A stretch of 51,361 nucleotides of DNA from Prevotella sp. (GCA_022641735.1 JALCDQ010000013.1:1-51361), one strand, 5' to 3'; positions 39,361 through 49,029 are shown, numbered from the stretch's first letter. Notes: generated from the letters alone by a model not told the origin. Numbers and translations: made by a program.

Positions 39361-41838
39361 TTACATGCCCATTCCTGTGCCCGGAGTCTGCTGACCGCCA
39401 CCCTGCTTGTCCATGAAGTCGTTCTGGATTTTAGAGGTGTGCTTCTGAATCTGACTCTTCATGTTGCCGAAGCTGTAAGTAATCTTCAGACCTATCTGCG
39501 CTACAGGCACGGATATATGCATGGTGGAGATGAAATTCTTGCCGGAAGTATTGTTGTCGAAAGTGAGCTTTCCGCCTTTTTTCAGACCTGTAAAACCGAA
39601 GAGTGAAAGCTGGAGCTTATCCTTGATGACATCCTTGCTAAGACTACCGAAGAAACCACTGAAGCCGCTTCTCCATCCTTGCAGGCTATAGCTCTTGGTA
39701 TTCGCCATCAGATTGCCGCTGAGCTTCACATCCCAAGGCAGTGTCTGCTGCAATCCCAGCATCAAGTTGCCTTGCCAGCCATTGGCTCTTTGGTCAAGCT
39801 GAGCACTTCTGAAGTCAACATAAGAGCCTCCGCCATTGAAGATGACGCGAGTGTTCTTGGCAGCTGACCAATTCAGATAGATGTTCAATGACGACACGCG
39901 TTCTTTGACAATATTACCATAAGTGGTGTTCAATACCGTTCCTTCATAGAAGTTGTATTGCTCGATGGAATTATTGCAGAAACTCTGGCTAAGGTTGACA
40001 TTAATCATCAGCTTTTGAGAGAAGGAATTGAAGACCAGTCCCACGTTGTGAGTCTTCTCCACATCAAGCATCGTGTTGCCATAACTGATGGAAGTAGGGT
40101 CGGTCTTATTGACATAAGGATTGAGATAATAAATGCCCGGACGGGAGATGCGCATATTATAGGTAACTCCGATGTTCTTCGTAGGGCCTATATTATAGGT
40201 ATAACTGAAGGAAGGCACGAGGTTGCCGTAATGCTTATTGAAGTCCTTGCCATTGCCAAGCTCATACGACACATTCTGCCAAGTGAACTCATAGCGCAAG
40301 CCTGCCTTGGTACTGAACTTTCCGAAGCTTCCGGTAGCCTCAGCATAGGCTGCTGCAATGTTATTGAGGTACTTATATTTCATGCTGGCATCCTGACTAT
40401 ATTCATAGTTGCCGTTGTCATCCATCGTGAAATACTTGGAATCAGAGGTGTTTCTGCGGCCGATATACTTCAAACCTGTGGAAAGAGAAATGGCTTTAGA
40501 AAGAGGAGTCGTATAATCGATTTGCACCGTATGCTCCTGCGTATTCATGTGATTGAGCGACTGTCGGTCGGTAAGGTCGATGGGCATGGTCGTCGAAGAC
40601 AAATTGTTGTAATTGCTGGTTTGGTCATCGTGGCTGGGACTCAAGGAAAAGAGGTAGCTCAACGTGATGGAACGCTTGCGCTCCTTATCGAAGAAACGCT
40701 GGAAGTCAGCACTGAAGTTCACGTCCTGATACTTTTCCTTATTCCTGTTGAAAGCCTCATAACTGAAGCCATTGCCAAAAGCCACACCGCTCATTTCCGT
40801 GATTACAGGGTCTTTGCGACGCTGACTCCATTGCGAGAAACTGGCGGAAGCACTCAACGTAGACATGGAATCGACATCATAACTCATCGAGAGGTCGCCC
40901 ATCTCATAGTTGCTATGTTGGCTTGTCTTGGAACTCATGTGAGTAAGTGAATTCCCTGCGGAAGACAATTGCGTGCGGTCGATGTTCATTTCAATGCCAT
41001 GCAGATACTGATATTGTCCAGCCACATTCGCAGAAATGCTGAGTTTGCCTTGCTGGGCACTCACATAGGCATCCGTGCCTAAACTCCTCGTCGAAGCCAC
41101 AACACCAACATTGCCATTATATCCATTCACCGACTTGCCGCCTGTCTGTTGCTTATTCATAATCAGATTGAGCACTCCTACGGCTCCTTCAGCATCATAT
41201 TTGGCACCAGGATTGGTGATTACCTCGATGTTCTTCACCATACTGGCAGGCATGGCCTTGAAAACCTGCGAAGGATTGGCGCTCATCATAGGATTAGGCT
41301 TTCCGTCAACATAGACTTTAAACGAGGAACTGCCGTTCACCGTGATGTTATCCTGCCCATCGACAGTCACCATCGGCACCTTGCGAAGCATCTCCAGCAC
41401 CGTGTAAGACCTGGAATCGACATCATCTTGTACATTATACGACATCTTGTCGGTTTCCATCTTCACCAAAGGAGCTTGCGCCTTCACCGTCACTTCACCC
41501 AAAGCCTGGGCATCATCGTGAACGAGTATCGTTCCAAGGTTCTGCTCAGCCTCACCATTGAGTTGAAACTTGCGCTGCGCAGGTACCTTCCCTAAGGAAG
41601 AAATGACAATGGAGTACTCTCCTTTTCCTTTCACGGATTGGTTGATATAGCCATCCTTATCTGTCACCGACATCGCTACAGCCTTTTCCATATCCGGCAG
41701 TTTATACACCCGGACAGTAGCAAAAGGCTCCGTCTGTTTGGAGAGAGAGTCTACGAGTTGACCCTTGAGAATGGTGCTTTGGGCTTTCATGCCGATGCTC
41801 ATCGCTAAGAGCATGAGCATGAGAATTGATTTCTTCAT
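39361..41838 (-). CDS. Outer-membrane beta-barrel (TonB-dependent receptor-like, PF14905-type)
   Basis: An 825-residue outer-membrane protein. The signal peptide is KKSILMLMLLAMSIGMKAQ. Residues 20 to about 110 form a carboxypeptidase-regulatory-like domain (LVDSLSKQTEPFATVRVYKL). A plug follows (SRSYTVLEMLRKVPMVTVDG, SSFKVYVDGKPNPMM, MVKNIEVITNPGAKYDAEGA). The rest is a beta-barrel with many alternating strands. The C-terminus ends in a low-complexity GGGQQTPGTGMGM rather than a barrel strand with final Phe. There is no SusD partner. The start is ATG 41836-41838. An ECF-type promoter lies 29 bases upstream. Ligand unknown. Confidence 0.88.
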   Translation of the reverse strand: MKKSILMLMLLAMSIGMKAQSTILKGQLVDSLSKQTEPFATVRVYKLPDMEKAVAMSVTDKDGYINQSVKGKGEYSIVISSLGKVPAQRKFQLNGEAEQNLGTILVHDDAQALGEVTVKAQAPLVKMETDKMSYNVQDDVDSRSYTVLEMLRKVPMVTVDGQDNITVNGSSSFKVYVDGKPNPMMSANPSQVFKAMPASMVKNIEVITNPGAKYDAEGAVGVLNLIMNKQQTGGKSVNGYNGNVGVVASTRSLGTDAYVSAQQGKLSISANVAGQYQYLHGIEMNIDRTQLSSAGNSLTHMSSKTSQHSNYEMGDLSMSYDVDSMSTLSASASFSQWSQRRKDPVITEMSGVAFGNGFSYEAFNRNKEKYQDVNFSADFQRFFDKERKRSITLSYLFSLSPSHDDQTSNYNNLSSTTMPIDLTDRQSLNHMNTQEHTVQIDYTTPLSKAISLSTGLKYIGRRNTSDSKYFTMDDNGNYEYSQDASMKYKYLNNIAAAYAEATGSFGKFSTKAGLRYEFTWQNVSYELGNGKDFNKHYGNLVPSFSYTYNIGPTKNIGVTYNMRISRPGIYYLNPYVNKTDPTSISYGNTMLDVEKTHNVGLVFNSFSQKLMINVNLSQSFCNNSIEQYNFYEGTVLNTTYGNIVKERVSSLNIYLNWSAAKNTRVIFNGGGSYVDFRSAQLDQRANGWQGNLMLGLQQTLPWDVKLSGNLMANTKSYSLQGWRSGFSGFFGSLSKDVIKDKLQLSLFGFTGLKKGGKLTFDNNTSGKNFISTMHISVPVAQIGLKITYSFGNMKSQIQKHTSKIQNDFMDKQGGGQQTPGTGMGM

Positions 41839-41866
41839 TATAGTATAATTGTTATTAATATCGCTT

Positions 41867-41897
41867 GTTAGACGCAAAACATCCTTATAATGCTTCA
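41867..41897 (-). promoter_or_regulatory. ECF-type promoter before the beta-barrel gene at 39361
   Basis: On the minus strand CGTCTAAC (41867-41874) is separated by exactly 17 bp from TGAAGC (41892-41897), matching the promoter of the ECF sigma gene at 20355. Confidence 0.6.
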
Positions 41898-41928
41898 CTG
41901 AATCTCTATATTTAACTTTCTTTAATAT

Positions 41929-41947
41929 GTAAGCGGTCGTTGTTTAC
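41929..41947. repeat. Solitary 19-bp quasi-palindrome unit (E)
   Basis: GTAAGCGGTCGTTGTTTAC, a single unit of the family found in arrays A to D. Its right half is the GTTGTTTAC type. The stop codon of the VOC gene (41944-41946) lies inside it. Confidence 0.7.
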
Positions 41948-42357
41948 GGCTTTCTGTTAGACGTTATATCTCCTGAATGATGACAATAACTGCTCAATTC
42001 CACTAAATTCCCGTCAGGGTCTCGCAAGTAAAGACTTTGCATCAGGCCTTGAGCACCATTGCGTTTGACGATGCCTTCTAGGATTGGCCACTGCTTTTGC
42101 TCTATCTCTTTTTTAATAGCAGCCAAGTCTTCTTCCACAATCAGGCAAAAGTCTTGTGCTCCATATTCGGGCTTGAGGGCAGCAGGTTGAAACTCTCCTT
42201 TCGTTAGATGGAGGTTAATCTTCTGCAAACCGAACTTCAAGGAATGATGCCCATCCTTCTCCATATGTTCCATGCCGAGGATATCCACATAGAAATGCAG
42301 GCTCTCAGCAAGCGAGCGGGTGGTTATCACGAAGTGGTCTATCTGCTTGATTTTCAT
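41944..42357 (-). CDS. VOC-family (glyoxalase-like) protein
   Basis: A 137-residue protein of the vicinal-oxygen-chelate fold: the first repeat begins IDHFVITTRSLAESLHFYVDILGMEH, the second has DFCLIVEEDLAAIKKEI and ends with the usual SLYLRDPDGNLVELSSY. Metal-binding candidates are His in IDHF and Glu in LVELSS. Members include glyoxalases, dioxygenases and resistance proteins; the substrate is not known. It overlaps the upstream wHTH gene by four bases. Confidence 0.88.
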   Translation of the reverse strand: MKIKQIDHFVITTRSLAESLHFYVDILGMEHMEKDGHHSLKFGLQKINLHLTKGEFQPAALKPEYGAQDFCLIVEEDLAAIKKEIEQKQWPILEGIVKRNGAQGLMQSLYLRDPDGNLVELSSYCHHSGDITSNRKP

Positions 42358-42644
42358 TGTTGGATATAGCTTTTCAGTGCTTCCACATACTTCTCAAAGG
42401 CTTTGATGCCCTCAGGAGTTATCCTGCAAGTGGTCTTCGGGCGTTTCCCCTCAAAGCCTTTTGTCACGTTTATATAGCCTGCTTGCTGAAGTTTGTCTAT
42501 CTGAATGCTGAGGTTTCCTGAGGTTGCGCCTGTCTGTTCCTTGATATAAACAAAGTCGGCTTCCTCCACACTCAGCAACAATGACATCACTGCCAGCCGC
42601 AATTCGCTATGCAATAAGGGGTCTAATTTCTCAAACATCGTCAT
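42354..42644 (-). CDS. Winged-helix transcriptional regulator
   Basis: A 96-residue DNA-binding protein: LLHSELRLAVMSLLLSVEEADFVYIKEQTG gives the first helices (core RLAVMSLLLSVEEADF), the recognition helix is ATSGNLSIQIDKLQQAGYI, and the wing is VTKGFEGKRPKTTCRIT. It resembles the ArsR/MarR-like HTH_34 family. It is coupled by ATGA overlaps to the membrane protein upstream and the VOC protein downstream, so the three form one operon and the regulator probably controls it. Confidence 0.88.
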   Translation of the reverse strand: MTMFEKLDPLLHSELRLAVMSLLLSVEEADFVYIKEQTGATSGNLSIQIDKLQQAGYINVTKGFEGKRPKTTCRITPEGIKAFEKYVEALKSYIQQ

Positions 42645-43279
42645 CGAGCCTCCTTTTTCTCTTTGCCTCGTATGATGAGCGCAGGAATTATCAAGCCCAC
42701 AAAAGACACTGCCGCTAAGACTATCATCTCATTAGGGCCAGGGAAAACAAGGGCTGCCACACTTCCTAATGCTCCTGAAAGGAAACAGCAAACGGTGATA
42801 GCACCGGAACCGAGGATGCGTCCTGAAATCATTCCCGCTAATCCCATAAACAGAATAATGATAGCAGTGATGGGCAGATAAATCATCGGTACAACGGCCG
42901 GATTTACTTCCTTCGTATATAGGGCAACTAAAGGGAAACATATAAAACCTAAAGAACCTGCCATAATGGCAAAAGAACCCCATACATATCCTAAAGTCTT
43001 TGAGATGAAGGTGGCAGGCTTCCGGAATTGTTTCCGCAGCAACCGACGCTCCAAAAAAGGAGCGATTCCACACAAGCCCCATAGTCCATTGGCTCCTCCT
43101 CCCATTGAAGTGTTCTCCCAAAGATAAGCAACCATGAGGGCAATAAGCACTACAACGATGCCCCAAAACATCATATCTTTCCAAGAACCACGCTCGATGT
43201 CACGACGACTCTGCTCTATCGAGTTCCTGATAATCTCCAAACTGCGCTCGGCAGTTATATTGTTTTCAGTTGTTTCCAT
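42641..43279 (-). CDS. Multi-pass membrane protein of the wHTH/VOC operon
   Basis: A 212-residue protein. A short charged N-terminus (TENNITAERSLEIIRNSIEQSRRDIERGSW) precedes about five or six membrane helices (MFWGIVVVLIALMVAYLW, FAIMAGSLGFICFPLVALY, VPMIYLPITAIIILFMGLAGMISG, IVLAAVSFVGLIIPALII). Family and function are unknown. It is the first gene of the three-gene operon, 59 bases after a -7 box. Confidence 0.75.
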   Translation of the reverse strand: METTENNITAERSLEIIRNSIEQSRRDIERGSWKDMMFWGIVVVLIALMVAYLWENTSMGGGANGLWGLCGIAPFLERRLLRKQFRKPATFISKTLGYVWGSFAIMAGSLGFICFPLVALYTKEVNPAVVPMIYLPITAIIILFMGLAGMISGRILGSGAITVCCFLSGALGSVAALVFPGPNEMIVLAAVSFVGLIIPALIIRGKEKKEAR

Positions 43280-43337
43280 TTTTAATTTTTGCGTTTAAAG
43301 TTGTTCGTAATTCCGTTAATTGTATGATATCACGATG

Positions 43338-43345
43338 CAAAGATA
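43338..43345 (-). promoter_or_regulatory. -7 box TATCTTTG for the membrane/wHTH/VOC operon
   Basis: A perfect TAnnTTTG box on the minus strand, 58 bases before the ATG at 43279. Confidence 0.6.
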
Positions 43346-43454
43346 AATAAGTTTATTTTATAAACCAAATTATTTTGCAAACTTTTTACGGCAGATTGAA
43401 AGATTTAACATTTCCACCTTATTAATATAGAGCGACCTTCAGAATATCTGAAGA

Positions 43455-43958
43455 TTATCCTTTGCTGTTTGCCCTTTGAATGTTCTCCCAAAAGAAGGCT
43501 ATCAGCGCTTGTTTGGGCATCGTGAGATTGGTCAGTTGCAAAAGTCGGAGGCGACGCTTATTCTTTATCTTCATTTCCAAACAGGGGAACACTCCGCGTA
43601 ACCTAATCTCGCAAACACTCTCCACTTCTGCCCACTCCCACTCATATTCCCGCAAGAAACCGGCACAGATAAGGCGGTCTTCCATGAACGTATAAACAGG
43701 AAAACGGAGAATGACATACCGAAGAAGGGTGTATAAAGAGAGCATCAGAAGAAGTCCGAAGAAGGCTCCGGCCAAGCCACAAAACCACAGCCAGCCTTCA
43801 AGATGCGCCACCGTGCTCCACCCATAATAAGCACTACAGAAGGAGACGACTTCAACAGCAAATAATAATAGTGACATCAGGCAAACCACGATGGGCTCAA
43901 GAGGCTTGAAAAAGACCTCTTTTACGCTCTTATGTTGCTGTAAATCATAATGTTGCAT
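43455..43958 (-). CDS. Membrane protein with PH-like (YcxB/YdbS-type) C-terminus
   Basis: A 167-residue protein. Two membrane segments (PIVVCLMSLLLFAVEVVSFCSAYYG and WLWFCGLAGAFFGLLLMLSLYTLL) are followed by a beta-rich soluble part (YTFMEDRLICAGFLREYEWEWAEVESVCEI) that resembles a bacterial PH domain. The start is ATG 43956-43958 (MQHYDLQQHKS); the upstream frame to 44006 is unlikely coding. Function unknown. A repeat array lies upstream. Confidence 0.65.
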   Translation of the reverse strand: MQHYDLQQHKSVKEVFFKPLEPIVVCLMSLLLFAVEVVSFCSAYYGWSTVAHLEGWLWFCGLAGAFFGLLLMLSLYTLLRYVILRFPVYTFMEDRLICAGFLREYEWEWAEVESVCEIRLRGVFPCLEMKIKNKRRLRLLQLTNLTMPKQALIAFFWENIQRANSKG

Positions 43959-44061
43959 TCTGTTTTCGTATATAATTATAACCACAAGGCCGCACCTTTG
44001 AGGCAACCCTTTATCGACTGGCTATTCATCCCTTATCAGTTAGGCCCTGATTGCCTGTTTT

Positions 44062-44146
44062 GTAAACAATGACCTTTTACCCTGTAAACAACCGTTAGAA
44101 GACTTGTAAAAAGCCGTTGTTTACAGGGTAAAAGACGGCTTTCTAC
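44062..44146. repeat. 22-bp-period array of 19-bp quasi-palindromes, array D (4 units)
   Basis: Units begin at 44062, 44084, 44106 and 44128, period exactly 22 bp. Unit 3 is GTAAAAAGCCGTTGTTTAC and unit 4 is GTAAAAGACGGCTTTCTAC. Unit 2 has the degenerate right half GTTAGAAGA, like unit 1 of array B. It lies 15 bases downstream of the GH92 stop. Confidence 0.88.
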
Positions 44147-44161
44147 AAATCGGGCAATAGG

Positions 44162-46390
44162 TTACTTAGTCATCACAAACTCCAATGTGCCTCCATTCAG
44201 GATGTCGGAGTGCAGGATATAGTTCTTTTTATAGGGCTTTCCATTGAATTTTATTGATTTCACATAGCAGTCTTTTGCGTCCTTTCGATTGGTCGTTATG
44301 GTGAAAGTCTTGCCATTCGGCAGACTGATTTCCACCTTTTTCAACTGCGGAGAGCCGATGCTATAGACGCCGGAAGCAGGGTCAACGGGATAGAAACCCA
44401 TGCTCGAGAGGATATACCAAGCCGACATCTGCCCGCAATCCTCATTGCCTGAGTAGCCGTCATGCCGTGCATTATACTGCTCGGTCATCACTTTATTGGC
44501 ATAATATTGGGCTTTCTTCTCGGCTCCCACCCAATTATAGAGGTAGATGCAATGGTGAGAAGGCTCATTGCCATGAGCATATTGCCCGATGAAGCCTGAC
44601 GCATTGCCTCCTTGGTCGAGGCCTTCGCGCTTGTCATAAGTGAAGAGCGAGTCGAGTGCCTGCTCAAAACGCTTGCTTCCACCCATGAGTTTTATCATGT
44701 CGGGAACATCTTGCGGCACGAAGAACCGATATTGCCAAGCGTTGCCTTCAGCATAAGGGTGCATGCCTTTAGGACTATAAGAAAGGGGCTCAAACGGCTC
44801 CATGAACTTGCCATTTTCGTCTTTTGCACGGAAAAAGCCCGTTCCCTTATCAAAGATATTCCGATAAAGTTGAGAGCGATGCATGAAATATTCAGCATCG
44901 GCAGTCTTTCCGAGTTTGGCTGCCAATCGAGCCACGCAGGCGTCATCATAGCCGTTTTCCAATTGGATAGACACGGATTCCCGTTCTTTTGTTTCGGGCA
45001 GATAACCGTATTTCTCAAGGGTTGACCATGGAGATTGCCGATGGTCACGCAGCGAAGTGCCCTTCACGGCCTCATACACCTTATTAATATCAATGCCGGG
45101 AATGCCCTTCAGGGCGGCATCCACTAACACCGGGATGGCGTGATTGCCTATCATGCAATAATTGTCAGTGCCCCAAAGTTGCCAGATAGGCAGATAACCA
45201 TAGGTCTGATATTGACTGAGCATGCTGTTCACAAACTCTCCTACGCGCTTAGGTTGCAGGATTGTGTAGAGCGGATGGGCAGCGCGGAAGGTATCCCAAA
45301 GCGAGAATGTGCTATATTGCGTTTGTCCTTGAGCCACCTTTCCGGTAGTATAATCGGCACGCATAAACTCTCCATTGCTGTCGGAAACTGTGTTTGGCTG
45401 GATGTAAGCATGATAAAGACCCGTATAGAAAATGGCTTTCTGTTCGGCGGAAGCCTCTATCCGAATGTTGGAAAGTTCGTTCTCCCAAGTGCTGACAGCC
45501 TTTGCGTGCACGGCATAGAAGTTGAAATCGGGATTCTCCTGCATGTTCTCTTTGGCATTCTCAATGCTTATCGGCGAGATAGCCACCTTCACAATAAGGG
45601 GCTCGGAGCTCTCGTTAAAGCCGAGAAAACACTTCACATTGCGGCCATTGGCAAGGTCGCCATTGGGAAAAACACTGCTATAAGCCTTGAAAATCTTGCT
45701 CGTGACAGGACGGGAGAACTCTGCATAGAAGTAAACGGCACGATAACGCTGCCATCCACTGAGAAGACGATAGCCCACAAGAGTGGTCGGATTGAGCAGC
45801 CGAAGCTGTGAATCGAATATCTGCATCTTACGGTCACCCCCACGATTCTGCCCTGCATGCGCCATGTCGAATATCAGATTGTTCGGCTTTCCGGCAGGAT
45901 AAGTGATGCGCGTCATACCTGTGCGCGTAGTGGCAGTGAGTTCCGTGAGGATGTCAGAACCGTCATATTTCACCGAATAATAGCCCACCGACGCCTTCTC
46001 ATTCTGATGATTGAAGGTTGCAGGGAAAGTTTCGGCATTCGTCAAGTTATCCAAAAGCTCGACGGTAGGCTGCAAGAGCACATCGAGAAGGTCAACGCAT
46101 CCTGTCCCACTAAGGTGGGTATGCGTGAAACCATATATCGTATTGAGGCTGTAATCATAACCGGAAGCCCCGTCACCATTAGGCATAATGAACTCATCAG
46201 GGCTCAGTTGCACCATACCGAAAGGAGTGGTTGCGCCCGGGAAGTTGCCTCCCTTGAGGCTATTGGCATTCACTTTACCCGTTCCGATGAAAGGGTTTAC
46301 ATACTGCGTGACGTCCTCTTTGCCCTGCCCGAAGGTCTGCATGGAGAGAAAAAGAGCCCCTAAAAGGATGATGTTTCGAATAGTTTTCAT
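44162..46390 (-). CDS. Secreted glycoside hydrolase family 92 (alpha-mannosidase)
   Basis: A 742-residue protein with signal peptide (IRNIILLGALFLSMQTFGQ). All family landmarks are canonical: VNPFIGTGKVNANSL, PFGMVQLSPDE, the catalytic stretch YAEGNAWQYRFFVPQD, HGNEPSHHCIYLYNWVG and YSGNEDCGQMSAWYILSSMGFYPVDP. It should remove alpha-linked mannose outside the cytoplasm in a calcium-dependent reaction. The first GH92 in the window (3545-5689) is more divergent in two of these motifs. A -7 box lies 25 bases upstream. No SusC/SusD genes are adjacent. Confidence 0.93.
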   Translation of the reverse strand: MKTIRNIILLGALFLSMQTFGQGKEDVTQYVNPFIGTGKVNANSLKGGNFPGATTPFGMVQLSPDEFIMPNGDGASGYDYSLNTIYGFTHTHLSGTGCVDLLDVLLQPTVELLDNLTNAETFPATFNHQNEKASVGYYSVKYDGSDILTELTATTRTGMTRITYPAGKPNNLIFDMAHAGQNRGGDRKMQIFDSQLRLLNPTTLVGYRLLSGWQRYRAVYFYAEFSRPVTSKIFKAYSSVFPNGDLANGRNVKCFLGFNESSEPLIVKVAISPISIENAKENMQENPDFNFYAVHAKAVSTWENELSNIRIEASAEQKAIFYTGLYHAYIQPNTVSDSNGEFMRADYTTGKVAQGQTQYSTFSLWDTFRAAHPLYTILQPKRVGEFVNSMLSQYQTYGYLPIWQLWGTDNYCMIGNHAIPVLVDAALKGIPGIDINKVYEAVKGTSLRDHRQSPWSTLEKYGYLPETKERESVSIQLENGYDDACVARLAAKLGKTADAEYFMHRSQLYRNIFDKGTGFFRAKDENGKFMEPFEPLSYSPKGMHPYAEGNAWQYRFFVPQDVPDMIKLMGGSKRFEQALDSLFTYDKREGLDQGGNASGFIGQYAHGNEPSHHCIYLYNWVGAEKKAQYYANKVMTEQYNARHDGYSGNEDCGQMSAWYILSSMGFYPVDPASGVYSIGSPQLKKVEISLPNGKTFTITTNRKDAKDCYVKSIKFNGKPYKKNYILHSDILNGGTLEFVMTK

Positions 46391-46415
46391 GATAGTTGTC
46401 GTTTGAATTATAACG

Positions 46416-46423
46416 CAAAGATA
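46416..46423 (-). promoter_or_regulatory. -7 box TATCTTTG for the GH92 gene
   Basis: A perfect TAnnTTTG box on the minus strand, 25 bases before the ATG at 46390. Confidence 0.6.
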
Positions 46424-46487
46424 AGAAAAAGAAATGGATTGACCAAATATTCTCCATATTTAAAGTCAATCCCTTTCTCCTCATCTG

Positions 46488-48992
46488 TTATTGATTACCG
46501 GCCTCGCCACCGCCATATTGGTCATTAGGCTCGTTGTCCTCTTGGTCATTAGGACGTTCCGGTCGTTTTTTCTTGTTGGTATTGCCGAAGTTCCAAGTCA
46601 CCGTGAAGCTCACTTTCCGACTTCCCCGCTTGTTCAGCTGATGGCGCCAGAAGGTATCAGAACTTGTGAAATTATCCCACTTACGACTATTAAAGAGGTC
46701 GCGGCAATTGATGGAAAGCGTGAGCTTCTTATTGAAAAAGTTCTTGCGGACACCTAAATCGAAGTGGCTGCCAGCCTTCCGATAACCTTGTGTGATTACC
46801 TGACGGGCACGATAACGGCCACTGAATTGCACGGAAATATCGTAAGGAAGGATGACGCTCGCTATCATTCGGGCATTCCAAGTGAAGTTGTGATTGCCCT
46901 CACCAGTAACTGTTTGCCCGTCAATATCATAACTGAAGCCATTCAATTTATAGTAGTAAGCATTCAGATTAGTGGTCAAGTCGAGGATGCGGAAGAAGTT
47001 ATCCTTGAGCGTAGCCTCAACTCCACTGCTCGTGCTGCGCGCCACATTCATATTGGTCTGATACATCAAGCCATCTGAAGAGTTCTGCCAATTAATGCGT
47101 TGCATCACATCCGTGGTGGGCCGATAATAGGCACTGACGAGCAAAGAGTGCTCAGTCCATGTGCGCAGATAGTTCAATGAGAAGGAATTGGAATATTCAG
47201 GGGTGAGTTCAGGGTTACCGAAAGACACCATCGTGGCATCGCTGGTGTTGCGGAAAGAGTTCAGCTGACCTCCCCAAGGACGGCGAAGACGACGGGTATA
47301 GTTTAATTGAAACTGGTCATTTTTCGTCACTTGATAACTCATGAAAACGCTTGGGAAAAGCTGGAAATAGTCCTTATTGAAGGGCTTATCCCGCAAAGAG
47401 GCATCGTGTTCCTGTTCCCAAGTGTAGCTCTCTGTATTCACTTTCCAATATTCTCCACGCAAACCGCCCATGATACCGAGTTTCCCGAGCTGATATTGTG
47501 CCGTGAAATAGAGGGCATGGAGGTCCATATCATAGATGAAACGATTATAGTAAGCCTTGTCTTCCACAAGATTCTTGCCTGTCCAAGACGATGCGTCTAT
47601 CCATGATTCCTGCGGAGTATTCTCATGAGAGAACGTTCCCTCATAGCCTGCCTGTATCTTGAATTTATCCGTAATGGGGTTCTCATAGTCGAGTTTGACA
47701 TCCCAAGAATGGTTGTTGACAAACATCGGGCGATACTGATAATCGTATTTTGTGGCGGCAGCATTATCTCCGAAGTACTCCGTTGAGTCCCGATAGATAT
47801 TGTCATTGTTCATTTTCCATTTGTCATAACTCAACGTGAAATCCAGAAAATGCTTCTCCGTGAAATTGTGACGATAGTCGAATTCACCATGATACATGTG
47901 CATCAAGCCCGAATTATCAGTCTGTCGGAGCATCAGGCGGGTGTCTTGCGCAGCTCCGATAGTACCATAATGATAAGGTGTAGCCGACCTGCTGTTGAAC
48001 TTTCCGTTCATCATCATGCCGCTAAGGGTAAAGTCATCCTTCGTCGTAGCATGCCATGTGAGGCCTGCACGCGAAAAGACGCCATTGCCCATCTGGTCAG
48101 ATGTGCTATGATAATTCTGATATTGATGAGTAAGCGGATATTCCTGCTCGCTGTCAGAACGGCCCATATCCTTGCGATGACGGTATCCCACGTTGGCATA
48201 GGCATCCCATTTGGAACTCGTATAATTAATGTTGAAACTGGTGCTGGCACCTCCACGGGTATCACCGCCTGCCTGCAAGGAGCCGTAATAACCAGCCTGA
48301 CGGTTCTTCTTGAGAACTATATTGATGATTCCAGCTGACCCTTCCGCTGAAAACTTGGCCGATGGATTGTCGATAACCTCAATGTGGTCGATGCTTTCAG
48401 CAGGCAATTGCTGGAGTATCTGCGCCCGGTTATCAGACGTGAGACCACTCGCCTTGCCGTTAATCCATACCTCCACGCTCGTATTCCCACGCAGAGAGAT
48501 GTTGCCGTCATTATCTACATCCACCGACGGAATGTTTTCCAACACGTCAGAAGCACTCTGCCCGGCATTGGAAACCAATTGACTGACATCGAAAGACTTG
48601 CGGTCGACCTCCAATTTCATGGCTGATTTCTGCCCTGTCACCTGCACTTCCTTGAGCAGATGGGCATCTTCACCCATGTAGATAGCCGTATAAGTGACTG
48701 ACCGGTTTTTACTGGAAATCGCGAAATTGCGGGTTACAGTCTTGTAACCTACAAATGTTAAGGTGAGCCGATAATGCCCATCGGAAAGGTCTTGAAAAGC
48801 AAAATGACCGGAAACATCAGTGATACTGCCACCTATCATCTTTGTGGTGTCTTCCTCAGAGGTAAGTTTCACGTTGACAAACTCCAATGGAGTGTTCCCT
48901 GTTCTATCCAAGACTTTCCCCTTAACGAGGCCTTGCGCATGTGCAGATGCCGCACTGAGCAGCAGGAGCAGATAGATTATAAATCGATTCAT
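46488..48992 (-). CDS. Outer-membrane beta-barrel (TonB-dependent receptor-like, PF14905-type)
   Basis: An 834-residue outer-membrane protein similar in layout to the one at 39361: signal peptide (NRFIIYLLLLLSAASAHAQ), carboxypeptidase-regulatory-like domain (VKGKVLDRTGNTPLEFVNVKL), plug (SASDVLENIPSVDVDNDGNI, SVEVWINGKASGL, SIDHIEVIDNPSAKFSAEGS) and a long beta-barrel. It ends in a charged low-complexity tail (RPERPNDQEDNEPND...) instead of a barrel strand. The start is set at ATG 48990-48992 because the earlier ATG (48999-49001) overlaps an ECF-like promoter element. No SusD partner. Ligand unknown. Confidence 0.87.
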   Translation of the reverse strand: MNRFIIYLLLLLSAASAHAQGLVKGKVLDRTGNTPLEFVNVKLTSEEDTTKMIGGSITDVSGHFAFQDLSDGHYRLTLTFVGYKTVTRNFAISSKNRSVTYTAIYMGEDAHLLKEVQVTGQKSAMKLEVDRKSFDVSQLVSNAGQSASDVLENIPSVDVDNDGNISLRGNTSVEVWINGKASGLTSDNRAQILQQLPAESIDHIEVIDNPSAKFSAEGSAGIINIVLKKNRQAGYYGSLQAGGDTRGGASTSFNINYTSSKWDAYANVGYRHRKDMGRSDSEQEYPLTHQYQNYHSTSDQMGNGVFSRAGLTWHATTKDDFTLSGMMMNGKFNSRSATPYHYGTIGAAQDTRLMLRQTDNSGLMHMYHGEFDYRHNFTEKHFLDFTLSYDKWKMNNDNIYRDSTEYFGDNAAATKYDYQYRPMFVNNHSWDVKLDYENPITDKFKIQAGYEGTFSHENTPQESWIDASSWTGKNLVEDKAYYNRFIYDMDLHALYFTAQYQLGKLGIMGGLRGEYWKVNTESYTWEQEHDASLRDKPFNKDYFQLFPSVFMSYQVTKNDQFQLNYTRRLRRPWGGQLNSFRNTSDATMVSFGNPELTPEYSNSFSLNYLRTWTEHSLLVSAYYRPTTDVMQRINWQNSSDGLMYQTNMNVARSTSSGVEATLKDNFFRILDLTTNLNAYYYKLNGFSYDIDGQTVTGEGNHNFTWNARMIASVILPYDISVQFSGRYRARQVITQGYRKAGSHFDLGVRKNFFNKKLTLSINCRDLFNSRKWDNFTSSDTFWRHQLNKRGSRKVSFTVTWNFGNTNKKKRPERPNDQEDNEPNDQYGGGEAGNQ

Positions 48993-48999
48993 ATATTCC

Positions 49000-49029
49000 A
49001 TTAGACGCTAAAACGACAGATTGGTTTAA
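49000..49029 (-). promoter_or_regulatory. Possible ECF-type promoter before the beta-barrel gene at 46488
   Basis: On the minus strand CGTCTAAT (49000-49007) resembles the -10 of the sigma gene, with TTAAAC (49024-49029) 16 bp upstream. The -35 part is a poor match, so this is weaker than the sites at 20355 and 41867. If used, the mRNA would be nearly leaderless. Confidence 0.4.

Noticed and set aside
41950..41962. Further ECF-like GTTAGACG near 41955
   Set aside because: It lies inside the 3' end of the VOC coding sequence, with no gene start nearby, so it is probably chance.
39361..49001. Polysaccharide-utilisation locus
   Set aside because: Two TonB-like barrels and a GH92 are present, but there is no SusD, no HTCS regulator and the barrels are PF14905-type, not SusC.
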